DNA of 64,000 bases, from contig NVUJ01000002.1 of NCBI GenBank assembly GCA_002733135.1, forward strand, positions 124,001 through 188,000, written 5' to 3'. The position numbers were made by a program, and so were the translations under genes. Each line of letters starts with the position of its first letter. Position 1 is the first letter of the stretch. Below are positions 14,330 to 24,914 of the stretch, one piece after another. Origin of the DNA: Cycloclasticus sp. (GTDB taxonomy: Bacteria > Pseudomonadota > Gammaproteobacteria > Methylococcales > Cycloclasticaceae). The notes beneath the pieces were generated by a model that had not been told where the DNA came from, ran no database searches, and was given only the letters and a program-made list of their open reading frames with translations.

Positions 14330-15009
14330 CGACAACTGACTCATTGGCACCCGTGTTAACAATAGATGGGCCAAGTGGCTCAGGGAAAGGGTCGATTTCA
14401 AAACGCGTTGCAGAACAGCTCGGTTGGCATTATTTAGATAGTGGAGCTCTGTACAGGGCGCTTGGTATTGCTGCAATTAACAACAAAGTTAGTCTTGACA
14501 ATGAAAATTTATTGGCTGAATTGGTCAATCAAGTCAGGTTGGAATTTAAAAAAACTCAGCGCGGCGATTGGGGGGTTTATCTAGACGGTGAAGAAATTCA
14601 ACAGCAATTAAAAACAGAAGAAACGGGGCGCATCGCCTCGAAAATTGCTGTTTATCCTTTGGTTAGAGGTAATTTATTAGCTAGACAACATGCATTTCAG
14701 AGGTTACCAGGTCTTGTAGCCGATGGGAGAGATATGGGCAGTGTTGTGTTTCCAGAAGCAAAGCATAAGGTTTATTTAACAGCTAGCGTTGAAGAACGAG
14801 GGAATAGGCGTTATAAGCAGTTGATTGGAAAAGGAATTAGTGCTAATCTGCGCGATGTTATTCGAGATGTAGAACAAAGAGATGAGCGAGATAAGAATCG
14901 CTTAGCTTCACCGCTAACGGTTCCTGATGGAGCAGTCTTTATAGACTCTTCATTCAATACCATTGAGGAAGTTGTTCAACTAGTCCTAAAGTCCTTGAAA
15001 AACAAATAA
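14326..15009 (+). CDS. cmk: Cytidylate kinase
   Basis: LTIDGPSGSGKGSISKRVAEQLGWHYLDSGALYRALG; DGRDMGSVVFP. Confidence 0.97.
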   Translation: MTTTDSLAPVLTIDGPSGSGKGSISKRVAEQLGWHYLDSGALYRALGIAAINNKVSLDNENLLAELVNQVRLEFKKTQRGDWGVYLDGEEIQQQLKTEETGRIASKIAVYPLVRGNLLARQHAFQRLPGLVADGRDMGSVVFPEAKHKVYLTASVEERGNRRYKQLIGKGISANLRDVIRDVEQRDERDKNRLASPLTVPDGAVFIDSSFNTIEEVVQLVLKSLKNK

Positions 15010-15037
15010 GTCTCAACAATAACGAGATGAATATGGC

Positions 15038-15069
15038 GGCTTGAGTTACGTGACTCAGGCTTTTTTTAA
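15038..15069 (+). terminator. Putative rho-independent terminator downstream of cmk
   Basis: gGCTTGAGTtacgtgACTCAGGC followed by TTTTTTT. Confidence 0.7.
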
Positions 15070-15119
15070 CTTAACCCTATAAAAGCCTCAAGTTTTTATA
15101 AAATATAGAAGAGAACATC

Positions 15120-16787
15120 ATGAGCGAAAATTTCGCAGAATTATTTGAAGAAAGTATTAAATCAACTGAACTAGTACCAGGTACATTAATTACCGGTCAA
15201 GTCGTTGATATCACAAACGACTCGGTTATTGTTAATGCAGGTTTAAAATCTGAAGGCAATGTGCCTAGATGGCAATTTGTTAGCGCAACCGGTGAGCTTG
15301 AAGTTGAAATCGGCGATGACGTCGAAGTTGTATTAGACATGGTCGAAGACGGTCTAGGAGCGACACTACTTTCGAGAGACAAAGCTAAGAAAGCGGCTGC
15401 ATGGAAATTCCTTGAGAAAGCGGCAGATGCAAAAGAAACTGTTACAGGTATCATCACGGGTAAAGTACGTGGCGGATTCACGGTTGAAGTGGGTGGTTTA
15501 AACGGCTTCTTACCCGGATCATTAGTAGACGTACGTCCCCTAAGAGACACCGATTTCTTAATGGGCAAAGACTTAGAGTTTAAAGTGATTAAACTTGATA
15601 AAAAACGTGACAACGTTGTGGTTTCACGTCGTGCAGTGTTAGAAACAGAATACAGCGCTGAGCGCGAAGAATTACTCAAAAATCTAAAAGAAGGTGCTGT
15701 TTTGAAAGGCATGGTTAAAAACCTTACTGATTACGGCGCGTTTATCGATTTGGGCGGTGTTGATGGCTTGTTACACATCACTGATATGGCTTGGAAGCGT
15801 GTTAAACATCCTTCAGAAGTGATTGAGATCGGCCAAGATATTGAAGTGGTTGTATTACGCTACGATGAAGAGAAACAACGTGTTTCTTTGGGTATGAAGC
15901 AATTGGGTGAGGATCCATGGGTGAACATCCTCGGACGTTATCCAGTAGGTTCAAGATTAACCGGTAAAGTGACAAACTTAACAGACTACGGTTGTTTTAT
16001 TGAAATTGAAGATGGCATTGAAGGTCTTGTGCATGTATCTGAAATGGATTGGACAAATAAAAACGTTAACCCAGCAAAAGTCGTATCGCTAGGTGACGAA
16101 GTTGAAGTGATGGTGCTGGAAATTGATGACACACGTCGTCGTATTTCACTAGGCATGAAGCAGTGTAAAGGTAATCCATGGGAAGACTTCTCGGCTATTC
16201 ATAAGAAGGGTGACAAACTTAAGGGTGTTATCAAATCAATTACAGATTTTGGTGTATTTATCGGTTTAGAGGGTGATATTGACGGCTTAGTACACTTGTC
16301 TGATATTTCATGGGATGAAAAAGGCGAAGAGGAACTGTTAAATTACAAAAAAGGAATGGAAATTGATACGGTTATTTTAGCGATTGATCCAGAAAGAGAA
16401 CGAATCTCACTGGGTATTAAACAGCTTGAACAAGATCCGTTCCAAGAGTTTGTGGCTGCCAACGAAAAGAACAGTGTTGTAAAAGGTATTGTGAAAGAAG
16501 TTGATGCAAAAGGTGCTGTCATTACATTAGCTGATGGTATTGAAGGCTATTTGCGTGCATCTGAATTACAACTTGATCGTGTTGATGATGCTAGAAACAT
16601 CTTGAATGAAGGCGATGAAGTTGAAGCTAAATTTATTGGTGTGGATCGTAAAAACAAAACGATTAACTTATCAATAAAAGCAAAAGATTCTGATGAAGAA
16701 AAGGCAGTGGTTAGCGATTACTCTTCGAAGAATGCAAGTTCACCTACATTGGGTGATATCTTCAAAAACACTATGGACGACAAATAA
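15120..16787 (+). CDS. rpsA: 30S ribosomal protein S1
   Basis: Six S1 repeats (e.g. [35 protein letters not shown]). Confidence 0.98.
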   Translation: MSENFAELFEESIKSTELVPGTLITGQVVDITNDSVIVNAGLKSEGNVPRWQFVSATGELEVEIGDDVEVVLDMVEDGLGATLLSRDKAKKAAAWKFLEKAADAKETVTGIITGKVRGGFTVEVGGLNGFLPGSLVDVRPLRDTDFLMGKDLEFKVIKLDKKRDNVVVSRRAVLETEYSAEREELLKNLKEGAVLKGMVKNLTDYGAFIDLGGVDGLLHITDMAWKRVKHPSEVIEIGQDIEVVVLRYDEEKQRVSLGMKQLGEDPWVNILGRYPVGSRLTGKVTNLTDYGCFIEIEDGIEGLVHVSEMDWTNKNVNPAKVVSLGDEVEVMVLEIDDTRRRISLGMKQCKGNPWEDFSAIHKKGDKLKGVIKSITDFGVFIGLEGDIDGLVHLSDISWDEKGEEELLNYKKGMEIDTVILAIDPERERISLGIKQLEQDPFQEFVAANEKNSVVKGIVKEVDAKGAVITLADGIEGYLRASELQLDRVDDARNILNEGDEVEAKFIGVDRKNKTINLSIKAKDSDEEKAVVSDYSSKNASSPTLGDIFKNTMDDK

Positions 16788-16801
16788 AGTCTTTGAAATA
16801 T

Positions 16802-16828
16802 GGCGGGGTTACAACCCCGCCTCATTTT
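16802..16828 (+). terminator. Putative terminator downstream of rpsA
   Basis: 9-bp stem GGCGGGGTT/AACCCCGCC followed by a T-rich tract. Confidence 0.7.
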
Positions 16829-16843
16829 ATTTAAGGTGATTAC

Positions 16844-17146
16844 GTGACAAAATCAGAATTAATAGAAAAGTTATCAGAGCAGCAAATACATTTGCCGTAT
16901 AAAGATGTTGAACTTGCTGTTAAGTGTATTCTTGCAAGCATGACTAAGGCACTGGCTACTGGTGAACGTATTGAAATTAGAGGTTTTGGGAGTTTCTCTT
17001 TACATTACCGCCCGCCAAGAGTTGGAAGAAATCCGAAAAGTGGTGAATCAGTCAATTTATCTGGGAAATATGTGCCACACTTCAAGCCAGGTAAGGAGTT
17101 AAGATTGAGGGTTGACGAGGCCAAAGATGACTTCAAGATTAGATAA
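16844..17146 (+). CDS. ihfB: Integration host factor subunit beta
   Basis: [14 protein letters not shown]...[28 protein letters not shown]...[12 protein letters not shown] start; downstream of rpsA. Confidence 0.95.
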   Translation: MTKSELIEKLSEQQIHLPYKDVELAVKCILASMTKALATGERIEIRGFGSFSLHYRPPRVGRNPKSGESVNLSGKYVPHFKPGKELRLRVDEAKDDFKIR

Positions 17147-17148
17147 TA

Positions 17149-17175
17149 AATACCCCATAATTGGGGTATTTTTTT
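17149..17175 (+). terminator. Rho-independent terminator of ihfB
   Basis: AATACCCCA/TGGGGTATT stem followed by TTTTT. Confidence 0.85.
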
Positions 17176-17268
17176 GAACTAAGAAAAATAATATTAGCAG
17201 TAAAGGCTTGTTATAATCAGGGCACATATATTTACTGATGCCCCAGTTAGCAATTCGAGAAAGTTAAT

Positions 17269-17559
17269 ATGCGATTTATTTACTTATTATTATTTATTTT
17301 TTTTCTAGCCGTAGGTTTTGTATTATCAATATTAAATTCATCGCCGATAAAAATTAATTATTATTATGGTTGGCTTGAGATGCCGCTTTCATTTGCTATT
17401 CTCAGTGTTTTTATACTCGGGCTTCTAATAGGGCTGAGTTCAAAAACTATCAGCAACCTAGTGCTTCGAAGACGTTATTCGAAGTTATCCAAAGAGGCAG
17501 CAGTGAATAAAAAAGAAGTCTCAAATTTAAGAACATACCCCGCAAAACGAATAAACTAA
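17269..17559 (+). CDS. lapA: LapA domain membrane protein (lipopolysaccharide assembly protein A)
   Basis: Two TM segments, small protein immediately upstream of lapB. Confidence 0.8.
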   Translation: MRFIYLLLFIFFLAVGFVLSILNSSPIKINYYYGWLEMPLSFAILSVFILGLLIGLSSKTISNLVLRRRYSKLSKEAAVNKKEVSNLRTYPAKRIN

Positions 17560-18696
17560 ATGATCGAATTTGCAATTATGCTGTTACCCATAGCAGCGGC
17601 CAGTGGATGGTACTTTGCATCAAGGCATTATAAAAGTACACATACAGCACCTTACAATGAGCATATTGGTTACTTTAAAGGGTTGAATCATTTGTTAAAT
17701 GAGGAGCCCGATAAGGCGATTAGTGCTTTTGTCGATTTATTAGAAGTAGATGATGACACTATAGAAATTCACTTGGCGCTTGGTACGTTGTTTCGTCAGC
17801 GCGGTGAAGTTGATAAATCTATTCGTTTACATCAAAACCTTATAGCTCGACCACAATTGAATCAACAAACACGCCTCGACGTTTTGAATGAGCTTGGATT
17901 AGACTACATGCGTGCCGGTCTGCTCGATAGGGCTGAGAATATATTTTTAGAACTCGAAAAAGAGTTTTCTCATAAAATCAATGCAGTAAGACAATTACTC
18001 TCTATTTTTCAACAAGAACATGAGTGGTTAAATGCTATTGAGTATGCCGCTAAATTAGAAGCCATAGAACATACTAAAAAGCCTACGCTTTTGTCGCATT
18101 TGTACTGTGAGCTTGCTGAGTTTAACCTAGCTAAGAAAGATTTGAATTCAGCTAAAATCCATTTAAAAAAAGCACTTAAAGCTGACCCTAAATGCGTTAG
18201 GGTGAATGTTATAAGCGCTGGAGTGTATCGACAAAATGCAGACTATAAAAATGCCTTGAAGGTCTTAATGAAGATAGAAGGGCAAAATATTAATTTTGTA
18301 TCAGTATTTATTGATTTGATAATAGATTGCTTTGATAAGTTAAATCAACCCGAGCAAAAATTTAAGTTTCTTGCGAATTTACAATCCATTAACGACTCAA
18401 CTATTGTGCTTAGTCGCTTTGTTAATGTGTTGATGGAACACAAAGGAGAAATGCAAGCCACGGCTTTTATGCGCGAAAAACTCATCAATAATCCGAATGA
18501 AAGTTACTTAAAATTATTTGCGGAATTACAAACTGAGGCTAAGGAGAATCAAGAGATTCAATTTTTGTATAACATATTGAAACAACTTGATGAAGCATCT
18601 CTCAGTTATCAATGTAAACAGTGTGGTTTTAATGCAGTTGAATTGCATTGGTGTTGTCCGAGTTGTAAACAATGGGGCACTTCGAACCCTGAATGA
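17560..18696 (+). CDS. lapB: Lipopolysaccharide assembly protein B (TPR plus rubredoxin-like C-terminus)
   Basis: N-terminal TM, TPR repeats, C-terminal YQCKQCGFNAVELHWCCPSCKQWGT metal-binding domain. Confidence 0.9.
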   Translation: MIEFAIMLLPIAAASGWYFASRHYKSTHTAPYNEHIGYFKGLNHLLNEEPDKAISAFVDLLEVDDDTIEIHLALGTLFRQRGEVDKSIRLHQNLIARPQLNQQTRLDVLNELGLDYMRAGLLDRAENIFLELEKEFSHKINAVRQLLSIFQQEHEWLNAIEYAAKLEAIEHTKKPTLLSHLYCELAEFNLAKKDLNSAKIHLKKALKADPKCVRVNVISAGVYRQNADYKNALKVLMKIEGQNINFVSVFIDLIIDCFDKLNQPEQKFKFLANLQSINDSTIVLSRFVNVLMEHKGEMQATAFMREKLINNPNESYLKLFAELQTEAKENQEIQFLYNILKQLDEASLSYQCKQCGFNAVELHWCCPSCKQWGTSNPE

Positions 18697-18908
18697 GGCA
18701 GCTCTTTTTGTGGTTTCAAATTCATTAGTAAGTTTGTAAGCATTCACTTACGCTAGATGAGACAGCGGCTTATTTACGAAAAACGTTTAATTGAGTATGG
18801 TTACATTGCTTTATTGTTTGGTTGATGACTCCTCTTCGAACGCAGTTGTCTCCTTTTCAATTTAGTTTGAAAACATGGATGATTTACTTAAATTAAATAG
18901 GGAAATTT

Positions 18909-19175
18909 ATGAAAAATTTTATACGGTTATTTATTACTTTAATTTGTTTTGGGTTTTCACTGTCTGTATTAGCGGTAAATGTTAATACTGCTACTGCTGA
19001 AGAGATTGCTAAGGAACTAAAAGGTATTGGCCCTGCTAAAGCGGGTGCCATTATCATCTATCGTGAAGAACACGGTGCATTTAAGAGTTTGAAAGAACTA
19101 ACAAATGTTAAAGGAATTGGAGCAGCAACGATTGACAAAAATCGTGAAAATATTCAATTGGATGTGAAGTTATAG
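18909..19175 (+). CDS. ComEA-family helix-hairpin-helix protein, secreted
   Basis: Signal peptide plus VNVNTATAEEIAKELKGIGPAKAGAIIIYREEHGAFKSLKELTNVKGIG. Confidence 0.88.
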   Translation: MKNFIRLFITLICFGFSLSVLAVNVNTATAEEIAKELKGIGPAKAGAIIIYREEHGAFKSLKELTNVKGIGAATIDKNRENIQLDVKL

Positions 19176-19192
19176 TCTGAAAGTTGATACGT

Positions 19193-19220
19193 AAAAGCCT
19201 TGATTATTCAGGGCTTTTTT
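19193..19220 (+). terminator. Putative terminator of the comEA-like gene
   Basis: AAAAGCCTTGA..TCAGGGCTTTTTT hairpin plus T run. Confidence 0.65.
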
Positions 19221-19232
19221 ATGCGAATGTTT

Positions 19233-21017
19233 TCAAAATTGGTTCTCACCTAAACTCATTATATTATCGCTACCAGACATAATGTTCGATAGTAAGGAGC
19301 CTGTTTCTGGTAATAGGCGTTGCATAAAGAATAGTCCGGTCTTAAGTTTCGCATCATAAAAACTATCTGGCATATCACCTTTGTCATGTAATATCTGCGC
19401 TACCATCTTGCTCCATATGTAAGCCATTGCAACCAAGCCAAACATTTTAAGGTAATCGCTTGCCGCTGCGCCAGCTTCATCAGGGTTAGCAAGGCCACGC
19501 TGAGCAATGAAGAGCGTTGCATTTTGTAGCCTTGTAAATGATTTAGCTAGTGGTTGAATATAAGCTGACATTTTTTTATCTTCCGCATGCTGCTCAAGAA
19601 AAGCAGATAAAGGGTGAAAGAAATGACGTAAATAGCGCCCCATATGTGCGGGTAGTTTTCGGCCTACTAAGTCTAATGCTTGAATGCCGTTGGTGCCTTC
19701 ATAAATTCTGCAAATTCTGGCGTCACGCAAATATTGCTCCATGCCATTTTCTCGAATGTAGCCATGCCCACCATAAACCTGAATGCCCATGCTGGTTACT
19801 GTTTCGCCAATATCGGTTAGAAAAGATTTGAATACGGGTGTTAGTAAGGAAACCAATTCATCGGCTTGTTGACGCTGTTGTGGATTGTTAGACTGATATG
19901 ACACATCAAGCTTGAACGATAACCAAGTGCTCAATGCACGTGCACCTTCAGTATAGGCCTTCATGGTGATTAGCATACGCCGAACATTGGGGTGAACAAT
20001 TAATGGGTCTGCTACTTTGTCGGGGTGTTTAATACCCGTGAGCGCACGACCTTGTAATCGTTCTTTGGCATAAACAACAGCGCCACAATACGATGTGTGA
20101 GCTAACGCTAGACCTTGGATGCCAACGTGAATACGCGCGCTATTCATCATAATAAACATCGCTTTCATGCCTTTGTTTAGTTCACCCACCAAATAACCAT
20201 TTGAATTTTCAAACTCTATGGAGCATGTCGACGAGGCCTTGATACCCATTTTATGTTCAATACCGCTACAACTGACGTGGTTTGCTTCAGCCAACGATCC
20301 CTCGGAATCAATATTGATTTTCGGCACAATAAATAAGCTGATGCCTTTAATCCCATCTGGTGCATCTGGTGTACGTGCTAGTACAAGGTGGAGGATGTTT
20401 TCCGTTAAATCGTGTTCGCCGGCAGAAATAAATATTTTACTGCCAGTAATGTCGTAACTGCCATCTTCTAATGGTAAGGCCTTAGTTCTTATAAGACCAA
20501 GATCCGTGCCGCAATGCGGCTCAGTTAGGCACATGGTGCCACTCCACTTGCCAGACACCATATTAAGTAAAAATTTTTGTTTAAGCTCGTCCGTAGCAAA
20601 TTTTTCAACCGCGTTATAAGCACCAATGGTGAGCCCCATGTATATGCTGAAAGACATGTTGCTTGAAATCATCATTTCATCAACAGCATTGGCAATGTAG
20701 TGCGGTAAACCTTGTCCACCGTGTTCTGTTTTACAGGTTAGGTTGCCCCAGCCAGCTTCAGACATCTCTTGGTAGGCTTCTTTGAATCCATCTGGGGTGG
20801 TGACTTTACCATTATCGATAGAGCAACCTTGTTCGTCGCCTGATCTGTTAAGCGGAAATAGCAGCGTCTCTGTTATTTTTCCTGCTTCCTCAAATATGGC
20901 GTCGGTCAAGTCAGGGGTCATGTCATCAAACATGGGGTTGCCGTTCAGTTCTGACGTATCTAAGAACTCGTTAATAAGGTATTTAATGTCATCTACAGGG
21001 GCTTTAAAGGTTGCCAT
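19233..21017 (-). CDS. Acyl-CoA dehydrogenase (FadE-like, with C-terminal extension)
   Basis: MCLTEPHCGTDLGLIRTKA; ISAGEHDLTENILHLVLART; YGGHGYIRENGMEQYLRDARICRIYEGTNGIQALDL. Confidence 0.92.
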   Translation of the reverse strand: MATFKAPVDDIKYLINEFLDTSELNGNPMFDDMTPDLTDAIFEEAGKITETLLFPLNRSGDEQGCSIDNGKVTTPDGFKEAYQEMSEAGWGNLTCKTEHGGQGLPHYIANAVDEMMISSNMSFSIYMGLTIGAYNAVEKFATDELKQKFLLNMVSGKWSGTMCLTEPHCGTDLGLIRTKALPLEDGSYDITGSKIFISAGEHDLTENILHLVLARTPDAPDGIKGISLFIVPKINIDSEGSLAEANHVSCSGIEHKMGIKASSTCSIEFENSNGYLVGELNKGMKAMFIMMNSARIHVGIQGLALAHTSYCGAVVYAKERLQGRALTGIKHPDKVADPLIVHPNVRRMLITMKAYTEGARALSTWLSFKLDVSYQSNNPQQRQQADELVSLLTPVFKSFLTDIGETVTSMGIQVYGGHGYIRENGMEQYLRDARICRIYEGTNGIQALDLVGRKLPAHMGRYLRHFFHPLSAFLEQHAEDKKMSAYIQPLAKSFTRLQNATLFIAQRGLANPDEAGAAASDYLKMFGLVAMAYIWSKMVAQILHDKGDMPDSFYDAKLKTGLFFMQRLLPETGSLLSNIMSGSDNIMSLGENQF

Positions 21018-21019
21018 GT

Positions 21020-23344
21020 TTAATTCCTCAACGGTTTTCCAGTTTCAAGTGTGTGTTGAACGCGACTGAGCGTTTTTTCATTTTTGATAAGTGTCATAAA
21101 GGCTTTTCGTTCAAGCGTTAGTAAGTCATCTTCGTCATGAAGCTCATCAATGTCTGTGTCGTCTCCGCTTAATATCATTGCCAGTTGGTCTGCTATGGTG
21201 CCGTCGTAAGCGGTTGCCTTACCTGATTGCACAAAGCTTGTAACGGCTAGGTTAAGTGCGGTTCTGGCCGTTGGGCCAGGCAACGTTAATTCGAGCTTTA
21301 CTGGTGGTGTATAGCCGTCCAGCAGAGCAAGTGCTTTTGCCTTTGCATCAAATAACAAGCGCTCACGATTCATGCTGATGCCGTCGGTTGGCATCATGAA
21401 TAAATCGCCTTTTGCTTCTTGCGCGGAGGTTGATACGGTTGCTGTGCTTATTAATTCAAATGCTTTGCTAATGGCAGGCATGGGGCCTTTGGCGCGTTTA
21501 GGATTTGTCATCCAACGGCTCAGCATTTCTTTACTGCCTCCCCACGCTGGAATGAGGCCAACGCCTACTTCAACCAGCCCAATATAAGATTCTGCATGCG
21601 CTTGTATGGCGTCGCAATGTAGCAGGCTTTCACAGCCGCCGCCCAATGCCATACCGGCAGGTGCGCCGACGACAGGGAAGTGCGCATGTTTAAGGGCTTT
21701 ATAAGTATCTTGTCCAGACTTCACCATGGCCTCGATTTGGGGCCAAGCGGCAACGTTCGCTGCGAATAGTGCTAAACCAATGTTGGCGCCGACAGAATAA
21801 TTACTGCCTTCGTTATACAGAACCAGTGCCTTGTAATCATTGGGAATGATGTCAACGGCGGTATCAATCATTGCAAGAATATCAGGGTCAATGGCGTTCA
21901 TTTTGCTGTGGAATTCTAGGCATAAAACGCCATCGCCAATATCCCATAAGCTCGCGGATGCGTTTTTCTTAACGGGCTGTTGCTGTAATTTGATGTCCGA
22001 TAGCAATAATATACCGTCTTCCCGCGTTAATGTTTGGTAGTCGCCAGACAGAGTTAAACATTGGCGTTGGCCATCGTGGAATCGATAGAACGTTTTACCT
22101 TTGGCAGCTGCTAAAAGCGGGGGAATGCTGAGTTGTGTTGATGCCAGTTTATCGATAAACCAATCAACGCCTATTTTGTCAATCAGTTCAAACGGACCAT
22201 ATGTCCAGTTGTAGCCCAGTTTCATCGAACGATCAATGGCCTCGATGTTATCGCCAATCTCAGGAATGAGGCCAGCAGAGTAACAGAGTGTTTTGGATAA
22301 AACTGACCATGCAAACTCACCGCCTTTATCATCAAAGCTGAGGAATTTTTGCAAGTCTTTTGCAATAGCTGGTTTTAAAGATTCAAGGCTAGGTTTAACG
22401 CTGGTTGCGTATTCGCCTGTATCAAGGTTGATGGATTCTTTAACCTTCTTGCCGCTGGTTTTGTTAATGCGATAAAAACCACCTTTACCTTTGCGGCCGG
22501 TATAGCCCTCGGCAATCATCTTAGTGACCACATCAGGGATGATGGCTTGCTCGTGAAAGGCATCGTTTTTATCTAATGAATGAACCAAGGAATCTAAAAT
22601 GTGCGGCATTAAATCAATGCCCACTAAATCGATTAAACCAAACACCCCAGTTTTGGGTATGCCCATGGGCTTACCACTAAGGGTGTCGGCTTCATCTACA
22701 CTTAACCCCAAACGCATGGTGTCGAGCATGGCGGTTTGCATCCAATAGGCGCCAATGCGGTTGGCAATAAAGCCAGGGGTGTCATTACAGTGCACAACGC
22801 CTTTACCCAACTCGTGATCGCAAAAGTGACTTAAGGTGTCAATCGCTTGTTGCTGGGTTTTTGGGCCGCTGACGATTTCTAGTAACCGCATATAGCGTGG
22901 TGGATTAAAGAAGTGAGTAATCAGAAGGTCGTTGCTAAAACTGTCGGGCAAACCGGCGGTTAAAACGGCCAAGGGCAGAGTGGATGTGTTTGACGATACA
23001 ATGCTGCCTGGCTTACGAACGGCGTCGATTTTTTTATATAAATCTTGCTTTAAATCCAAACGCTCGATAATCACTTCTATTATCCAGTCCACGTCTGCAA
23101 GTTGGTTGAGATTGTCTTCTAAATTCCCCGCTGTTATGTTTTTAGCATTGCGCTTATGCATTAATGCCGAAGGCTTGGCTTTAAGCAGTTTTTGAATGGC
23201 GCTTTGGGCAATAACGTTTCTGTTTTCCGCGTCTTTTGGCACGATATCCAATAACAATACTTTTTTACCGGCGTTGGCTATTTGGGCAGCAATACCGCTA
23301 CCCATCACGCCGGCACCGATAACAGCAACGGATTCAATACTCAT
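21020..23344 (-). CDS. 3-hydroxyacyl-CoA dehydrogenase / enoyl-CoA hydratase fusion, FadN-like domain order (HAD N-terminal, ECH C-terminal)
   Basis: N-terminal MSIESVAVIGAGVMGSGIAAQIANAGKKVLLLD; C-terminal crotonase region (GANIGLALFAAN, VVGAPAGMALGGGCESLLHCD). The ORF extends to 23392, but the MSIE start overlaps the thiolase stop. Confidence 0.9.
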   Translation of the reverse strand: MSIESVAVIGAGVMGSGIAAQIANAGKKVLLLDIVPKDAENRNVIAQSAIQKLLKAKPSALMHKRNAKNITAGNLEDNLNQLADVDWIIEVIIERLDLKQDLYKKIDAVRKPGSIVSSNTSTLPLAVLTAGLPDSFSNDLLITHFFNPPRYMRLLEIVSGPKTQQQAIDTLSHFCDHELGKGVVHCNDTPGFIANRIGAYWMQTAMLDTMRLGLSVDEADTLSGKPMGIPKTGVFGLIDLVGIDLMPHILDSLVHSLDKNDAFHEQAIIPDVVTKMIAEGYTGRKGKGGFYRINKTSGKKVKESINLDTGEYATSVKPSLESLKPAIAKDLQKFLSFDDKGGEFAWSVLSKTLCYSAGLIPEIGDNIEAIDRSMKLGYNWTYGPFELIDKIGVDWFIDKLASTQLSIPPLLAAAKGKTFYRFHDGQRQCLTLSGDYQTLTREDGILLLSDIKLQQQPVKKNASASLWDIGDGVLCLEFHSKMNAIDPDILAMIDTAVDIIPNDYKALVLYNEGSNYSVGANIGLALFAANVAAWPQIEAMVKSGQDTYKALKHAHFPVVGAPAGMALGGGCESLLHCDAIQAHAESYIGLVEVGVGLIPAWGGSKEMLSRWMTNPKRAKGPMPAISKAFELISTATVSTSAQEAKGDLFMMPTDGISMNRERLLFDAKAKALALLDGYTPPVKLELTLPGPTARTALNLAVTSFVQSGKATAYDGTIADQLAMILSGDDTDIDELHDEDDLLTLERKAFMTLIKNEKTLSRVQHTLETGKPLRN

Positions 23345-24480
23345 TAGATGGACTCCAATATCGTTGCAATGCCTTGGCCGCCACCGATGCATTGGGTGGA
23401 TAGTGCGTATTGTTTGTTTTCTCTTGAAAGTAGTGAGGCGGCCTTGCCGGTAATGCGAGCGCCGGTTGCGCCTAGCGGGTGGCCGAGTGCAATGCCGCCA
23501 CCATCAAGGTTAACTTTTTTCATTGGAATATTAAGTTCTTGAATGCAGGCAATAGATTGGCTGGCGAACGCTTCGTTTATTTCAACAATATCGATATCTT
23601 CAATAGTTAAAGACGCGCGTTCTAAGGCTTTACGCGTGGCAACAATAGGGCCAAGCCCCATCGTTTCGGGCGCGCAACCAGCAACAGCAATGCTTTTAAT
23701 GCGTGCTAACGGGGTTAAGCCGTGTGTTTTTGCATACTCTTCGCTACAAATTAAGGTAGCGGTTGCGCCATCGGTTAACGGCGAAGACGTTGCGGCTGTT
23801 ACGGTGCCTTCGGCTAGGAAAGCGGGCTTTAAGCCGGCTAAGTCTTCAATGTTCGTATTGGCTCTAATGCAACCATCGGTATCAACGATGCCCTGCTTGG
23901 TGGTGATGGGAATGATTTCATCAGCAAAATGACCTTGCTGTTGAGCGGCAGCGGCTTTTTGTTGACTGAGGATTGAAAATTCGTCTTGCTGTTCACGTGT
24001 TAATTGATATTGCTGGGCCACGTTTTCCGCTGTTTCGCCCATACTCATATAGGCAGTTGGAAGCGTTTTGAATAATTCGTGGCTTGGCATCGGGTTGTAA
24101 CCACCCATGGGGATGCGGCTCATGGATTCAACGCCGGCACAAATAAAGGCGTCGCCAGCGTTCATCTGAATAGCGCCAGCGGCCATATGAATAGCCTGCA
24201 TCGAGGAGCCGCAAAACCGGTTAACAGTAACGCCTGCAACAGATTGTGGAAGCCCTGCCATTAAAGCGGCTAAACGGGCGACATTAAAGCCTTGCTCTCC
24301 TTCTGGAAAGGCGCAACCCAGGATGACGTCCTCTATCGTATTCGGGTCTATGCCTGTTTTAGAAACAAGCCCTGCAATAACTTGTGCCGCTAAATCATCT
24401 GGCCGAACAGAGGCTAAGGCACCTTTGTGTGCAAAGGTTTGAGGGGATCGTACGTATGCGGCTATAGCAACATTTTTCAT
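23344..24480 (-). CDS. Acetyl-CoA C-acyltransferase (thiolase, FadA-like)
   Basis: MKNVAIAAYVRSPQTF; VNRFCGSSMQAIHMAAGAI active Cys; GGGIALGHPLGATGARI; STQCIGGGQGIATILE. Longer ORF start at 24492. Confidence 0.93.
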   Translation of the reverse strand: MKNVAIAAYVRSPQTFAHKGALASVRPDDLAAQVIAGLVSKTGIDPNTIEDVILGCAFPEGEQGFNVARLAALMAGLPQSVAGVTVNRFCGSSMQAIHMAAGAIQMNAGDAFICAGVESMSRIPMGGYNPMPSHELFKTLPTAYMSMGETAENVAQQYQLTREQQDEFSILSQQKAAAAQQQGHFADEIIPITTKQGIVDTDGCIRANTNIEDLAGLKPAFLAEGTVTAATSSPLTDGATATLICSEEYAKTHGLTPLARIKSIAVAGCAPETMGLGPIVATRKALERASLTIEDIDIVEINEAFASQSIACIQELNIPMKKVNLDGGGIALGHPLGATGARITGKAASLLSRENKQYALSTQCIGGGQGIATILESI

Positions 24481-24878
24481 GAGGCGCTCCATCTAATTTT
24501 AGGTTTGTTTTTGAGGGTTTCTGATGCAATGGCTTGAATCTCCCTTAATTCGTCTAGGGTTAAATCAATGTCATCTTTTTGCTTTTGTAGTTGGTCAATT
24601 CGTTGTGAGACTTTAGTGACCAATAGTTGGATTTGAGGTGATCGATCTTCGTTACTGTCGTACAAATCCAAGAACTCACGAATGTCATCTAATGAAAAGC
24701 CAATCCGCTTGCCACGAAGGATTAACGTCATGCGTGCATGGTCTTTGTAGTTGTATATTCGTCTGTTACCAACGCGTTCAGGGGTTATAAGGTGTTTTGT
24801 TTCATAGAACCGAAGCGTTCGAGAGGATACACCTAATCTGTCTGCTAACTCGGTTGCTGTGAATAAAGTGCCTTTCAT
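24477..24878 (-). CDS. MerR-family transcriptional regulator (LiuR-like), probable regulator of the beta-oxidation operon
   Basis: MKGTLFTATELADRLGVSSRTLRFYETKHLITPERVGNRRIYNYKDHARMTLILRGKRIGFSLDDIREFLDLYD. Confidence 0.9.
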   Translation of the reverse strand: MKGTLFTATELADRLGVSSRTLRFYETKHLITPERVGNRRIYNYKDHARMTLILRGKRIGFSLDDIREFLDLYDSNEDRSPQIQLLVTKVSQRIDQLQKQKDDIDLTLDELREIQAIASETLKNKPKIRWSAS

Positions 24879-24898
24879 GTTACGTAATATGCGCTTAC

Positions 24899-24914
24899 TT
24901 TACGTTAACGTCAA
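24899..24914. promoter_or_regulatory. Candidate MerR/LiuR-type operator TTTACGTTAACGTCAA
   Basis: Near-perfect palindrome with a 10-bp perfect core ACGTTAACGT, about 20 bp upstream of the MerR start codon. Confidence 0.5.
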
